A DNA stretch of 64,000 nucleotides, from positions 253,621 through 317,620 of the forward strand of contig NZ_PIOD01000016.1 of the NCBI RefSeq assembly GCF_003369565.1, given 5' to 3'. This stretch comes from Oceanobacillus chungangensis (GTDB taxonomy: Bacteria > Bacillota > Bacilli > Bacillales > Amphibacillaceae). The first letter of the stretch is position 1. Every line of letters begins with the position of its first letter. The position numbers and the translations under genes are program-made. The notes under the pieces are model-generated. The model saw only the letters and a list, made by a program, of their open reading frames with translations. It was not told the DNA's origin and did no database searches. Of the stretch, positions 62,124 to 64,000 are shown piece after piece.

Positions 62124-63722
62124 ATGGTGGAAAACGAATCGAATCGACTTGTTAAGGGGGCGTTGTTACTAACCTTTGCAGGACTTATTAGCAAAATTCT
62201 AAGCGCTGGTTACCGGATACCATTGCAAAATTTAACAGGGGATATTGGTTTTTATATTTATCAGCAAATATATCCTATCCTCGGTATGGTGATGATCTTG
62301 TCTTTGTACGGATTCCCCACAGCGATTTCAAAAATGATTGTTGAACTAGGAGAAAATGGGAAGAAGCCTTCCTTAACTGGATTTTATTTGCCGATTTTTT
62401 CCATCCTTTTTGTCATCAATGGGATGATCTTTCTATTCCTCTTTTTCAATGCGGAATTAGTAGCAAATTGGGTAGGGGATGAAAATCTAGCGCAATCGTA
62501 CCGGGCCGCAGCGTTTGCCTTTTTGCTCGTTCCTTTCACGTCATTGCTTCGAGGTGTCTTTCAAGGGAATTATTATATGAAGCCGACAGCTTTTTCGCAG
62601 GTTGGCGAACAATTTGTCCGGGTGTTTATTATTATTGCTGCAGCAATTGCGGTATCGATGCAAGTAATCAAAATATATTCAATTGGTCAATTCGCTGCAA
62701 TCGGCTCAATAGCTGGGGGCGGGATGGCGCTGCTCATCCTCAGTTATTATTTTGTAAGAAATAAACCATATTCTACTCTGCATACTGATATTCCTATCCA
62801 TCATTATGTGAAACAAATTGTCATTTTAGGAATGGTTGCTGCATTAAATCATATGACACTTCTCGTTATTCAGTTTGCTGATGCTTTTACGCTTATTCCG
62901 AGCTTAATGGAATATGGATTAACGCAAATTGAAGCGATGGAGGCAAAAGGAGTATTTGACCGCGGACAGCCATTAATTCAGATTGGAACAGTATTAGGAT
63001 CATCGTTTGCATTAGCACTTATTCCTTCTATTTCCAAGCAAAAGCTGGAAGCGGATCCGACTACCTTTTATTATTACATACGCAGTGCATTAGTATTTAG
63101 CTTTTATTTAGCGGTTGGCGCAACGATTGGGCTTATTGCTATTTTTCCAGAAACGAATCGTTTGCTATTTGAAAATGATCAGGGAACATTCGATTTGCAA
63201 ATTCTTGTACTTTCTATTTTCCTTTGTTCTATTGCGATTACTGCATCCTCGCTTCTTCAGGGATTAGGTTTTATTAAGCGGACGGCGGGCTTTGTTCTCG
63301 GCGCGCTCTTTGTAAAGTGGATCGCAAATCAATTATTCGTACCGTGGTGGGGTATCACTGGCAGTGCGATTGCAACGGTTCTTAGTTTGCTTGTATTATT
63401 CATTCTTGTTCTGTTTGAATTAAAAAGGAAATTACCAGAATTGAATTTCTTCAGGCAGATAAAGTGGCGTGCACTAATTGCCGCAAGTATTTCTATGATT
63501 GTTTATCTCTTATTAATGGAATACTTATTATTAGTGCTAGGTGGAAATGCCGGTTCACGTTTGTATTTATTAGGTTATGTATTATTCGCTGCTAGTACAG
63601 GTGCATGTATTTTTCTAGTTTGTTTATTAAGAGGTGGGGCATTTTCCGCAGAACAATTGAAGATGATGCCATTCTCATCTAAATTAATTCGTATTCATAA
63701 AGGGAGGAAGATAAATGAGTAA
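62124..63722 (+). CDS. yabM: Polysaccharide biosynthesis/export family (MATE-like flippase) membrane protein YabM
   Basis: A 532-aa polytopic membrane protein of the MviN/MurJ-like and PST group. About 14 hydrophobic segments; the start LVKGALLLTFAGLISKILSAGYR is characteristic of SpoVB/YabM proteins. Substrate unknown, possibly lipid-linked precursors. ATG 62124 is used although the ribosome binding site is poor. Its stop overlaps yabN by 8 bases. Confidence 0.88.
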   Translation: MVENESNRLVKGALLLTFAGLISKILSAGYRIPLQNLTGDIGFYIYQQIYPILGMVMILSLYGFPTAISKMIVELGENGKKPSLTGFYLPIFSILFVINGMIFLFLFFNAELVANWVGDENLAQSYRAAAFAFLLVPFTSLLRGVFQGNYYMKPTAFSQVGEQFVRVFIIIAAAIAVSMQVIKIYSIGQFAAIGSIAGGGMALLILSYYFVRNKPYSTLHTDIPIHHYVKQIVILGMVAALNHMTLLVIQFADAFTLIPSLMEYGLTQIEAMEAKGVFDRGQPLIQIGTVLGSSFALALIPSISKQKLEADPTTFYYYIRSALVFSFYLAVGATIGLIAIFPETNRLLFENDQGTFDLQILVLSIFLCSIAITASSLLQGLGFIKRTAGFVLGALFVKWIANQLFVPWWGITGSAIATVLSLLVLFILVLFELKRKLPELNFFRQIKWRALIAASISMIVYLLLMEYLLLVLGGNAGSRLYLLGYVLFAASTGACIFLVCLLRGGAFSAEQLKMMPFSSKLIRIHKGRKINE

Positions 63723-64000
63723 GATAGAAATTATTGGGTTAGGCGCAGGCGATATTAATCAATTATCAATTGGTACATATAAGAAATTAACGGAAACAAA
63801 AGCAACGGTATTTACTCGTACATTGGATCACCCAGTTATTCAAACAATCGAAGAAGCTGGAGTTCGCTTCCAATCCTTCGATAATATTTATGAAGAAGAA
63901 GAGCAATTTGCGACCGTTTATGAACGGATTGTTGCTCGATTGATTGAAGAAGCGAAGAAATCAGCAGAGGGAATCCTTTATACTGTTCCAGGTCACCCAA
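63715..64000 (+). CDS. yabN: YabN, tetrapyrrole methylase/MazG protein (5' part only)
   Basis: The first 95 codons of a protein beginning MSKIEIIGLGAGDINQLSIG, the tetrapyrrole methylase-like N-terminal domain of YabN. In the family a MazG nucleotide pyrophosphohydrolase domain follows, outside the window. GGGAGGAAG precedes ATG 63715. Operon with yabM. Confidence 0.92.
   Translation, partial: MSKIEIIGLGAGDINQLSIGTYKKLTETKATVFTRTLDHPVIQTIEEAGVRFQSFDNIYEEEEQFATVYERIVARLIEEAKKSAEGILYTVPGHP

Overview
The window is a low-GC Firmicute chromosome segment just downstream of the replication origin. Gene content and order follow the Bacillus subtilis segment running from the end of dnaN to yabN almost gene for gene: yaaA-recF-remB-gyrB-gyrA, guaB-dacA-serS, dck/dgk, sleL-yaaI-tadA-SRP RNA-dnaX-yaaK-recR-yaaL-bofA-csfB, yaaO-tmk-darA-yaaR-holB-ricT-yabA-yabB-yazA-rsmI, abrB, metS-yabD-yabE-rnmV-ksgA-yabG-veg-sspF, ispE-purR-spoVG-glmU-prs-ctc-pth-fin-mfd-spoVT-yabM-yabN. 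The sporulation genes (bofA, csfB, yabG, sspF, spoVG, fin, spoVT, sleL) show an endospore former of the family Bacillaceae. The type of interspersed repeat suggests Oceanobacillus, Virgibacillus or a near relative; this is inference from memory, not a search.

Layout. 1-6.7 kb: replication and repair genes with gyrase. 6.9-9.4 kb: an HD-GYP-like gene and reverse-strand yaaC. 9.6-14.5 kb: guaB, dacA and a T-box-controlled serS. 14.6-24.8 kb: the least conserved part, with tRNA-Ser, a small alarmone synthetase, proC, dck and dgk, tRNA-Arg, a dicarboxylate/glutamate symporter, CcpA-type acsA, a papain-like C92 family protein, a DUF4870 protein, a small unknown ORF and a DJ-1/PfpI protein. 24.9-39.9 kb: the conserved sleL to rsmI block. 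40-49.3 kb: abrB to sspF. 49.4-50 kb: a small inserted regulator/membrane-protein pair with a three-site operator candidate. 50-64 kb: ispE to the start of yabN, which runs off the window.

Compared with B. subtilis, several things are missing at their usual places: the rRNA operons after gyrA and after bofA, pdxS-pdxT between dacA and serS, xpaC-yaaN before yaaO, and yabJ between purR and spoVG.

The most unusual content lies between the genes. A modular interspersed repeat (called family A here, about 140-330 bp) occurs 11 times, and a palindromic repeat (family B) occurs 7 times, counting fragments. Seven of the eleven family A copies begin within about 30 bp of the U-tract of an intrinsic terminator and in the same orientation as that terminator. 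A third short motif, AAGTTTTCTA, usually behind a small hairpin, recurs just upstream of start codons. Regulatory sites readable by eye include sigma-A promoters (veg, yabE, abrB, scr, serS leader, tRNA-Ser), candidate sigma-H (spoVG), sigma-B (ctc), sigma-K (yabG) and sigma-E (sleL) promoters, and a cre site at acsA. All consensus matches and family assignments come from reading the sequence; no search was run.
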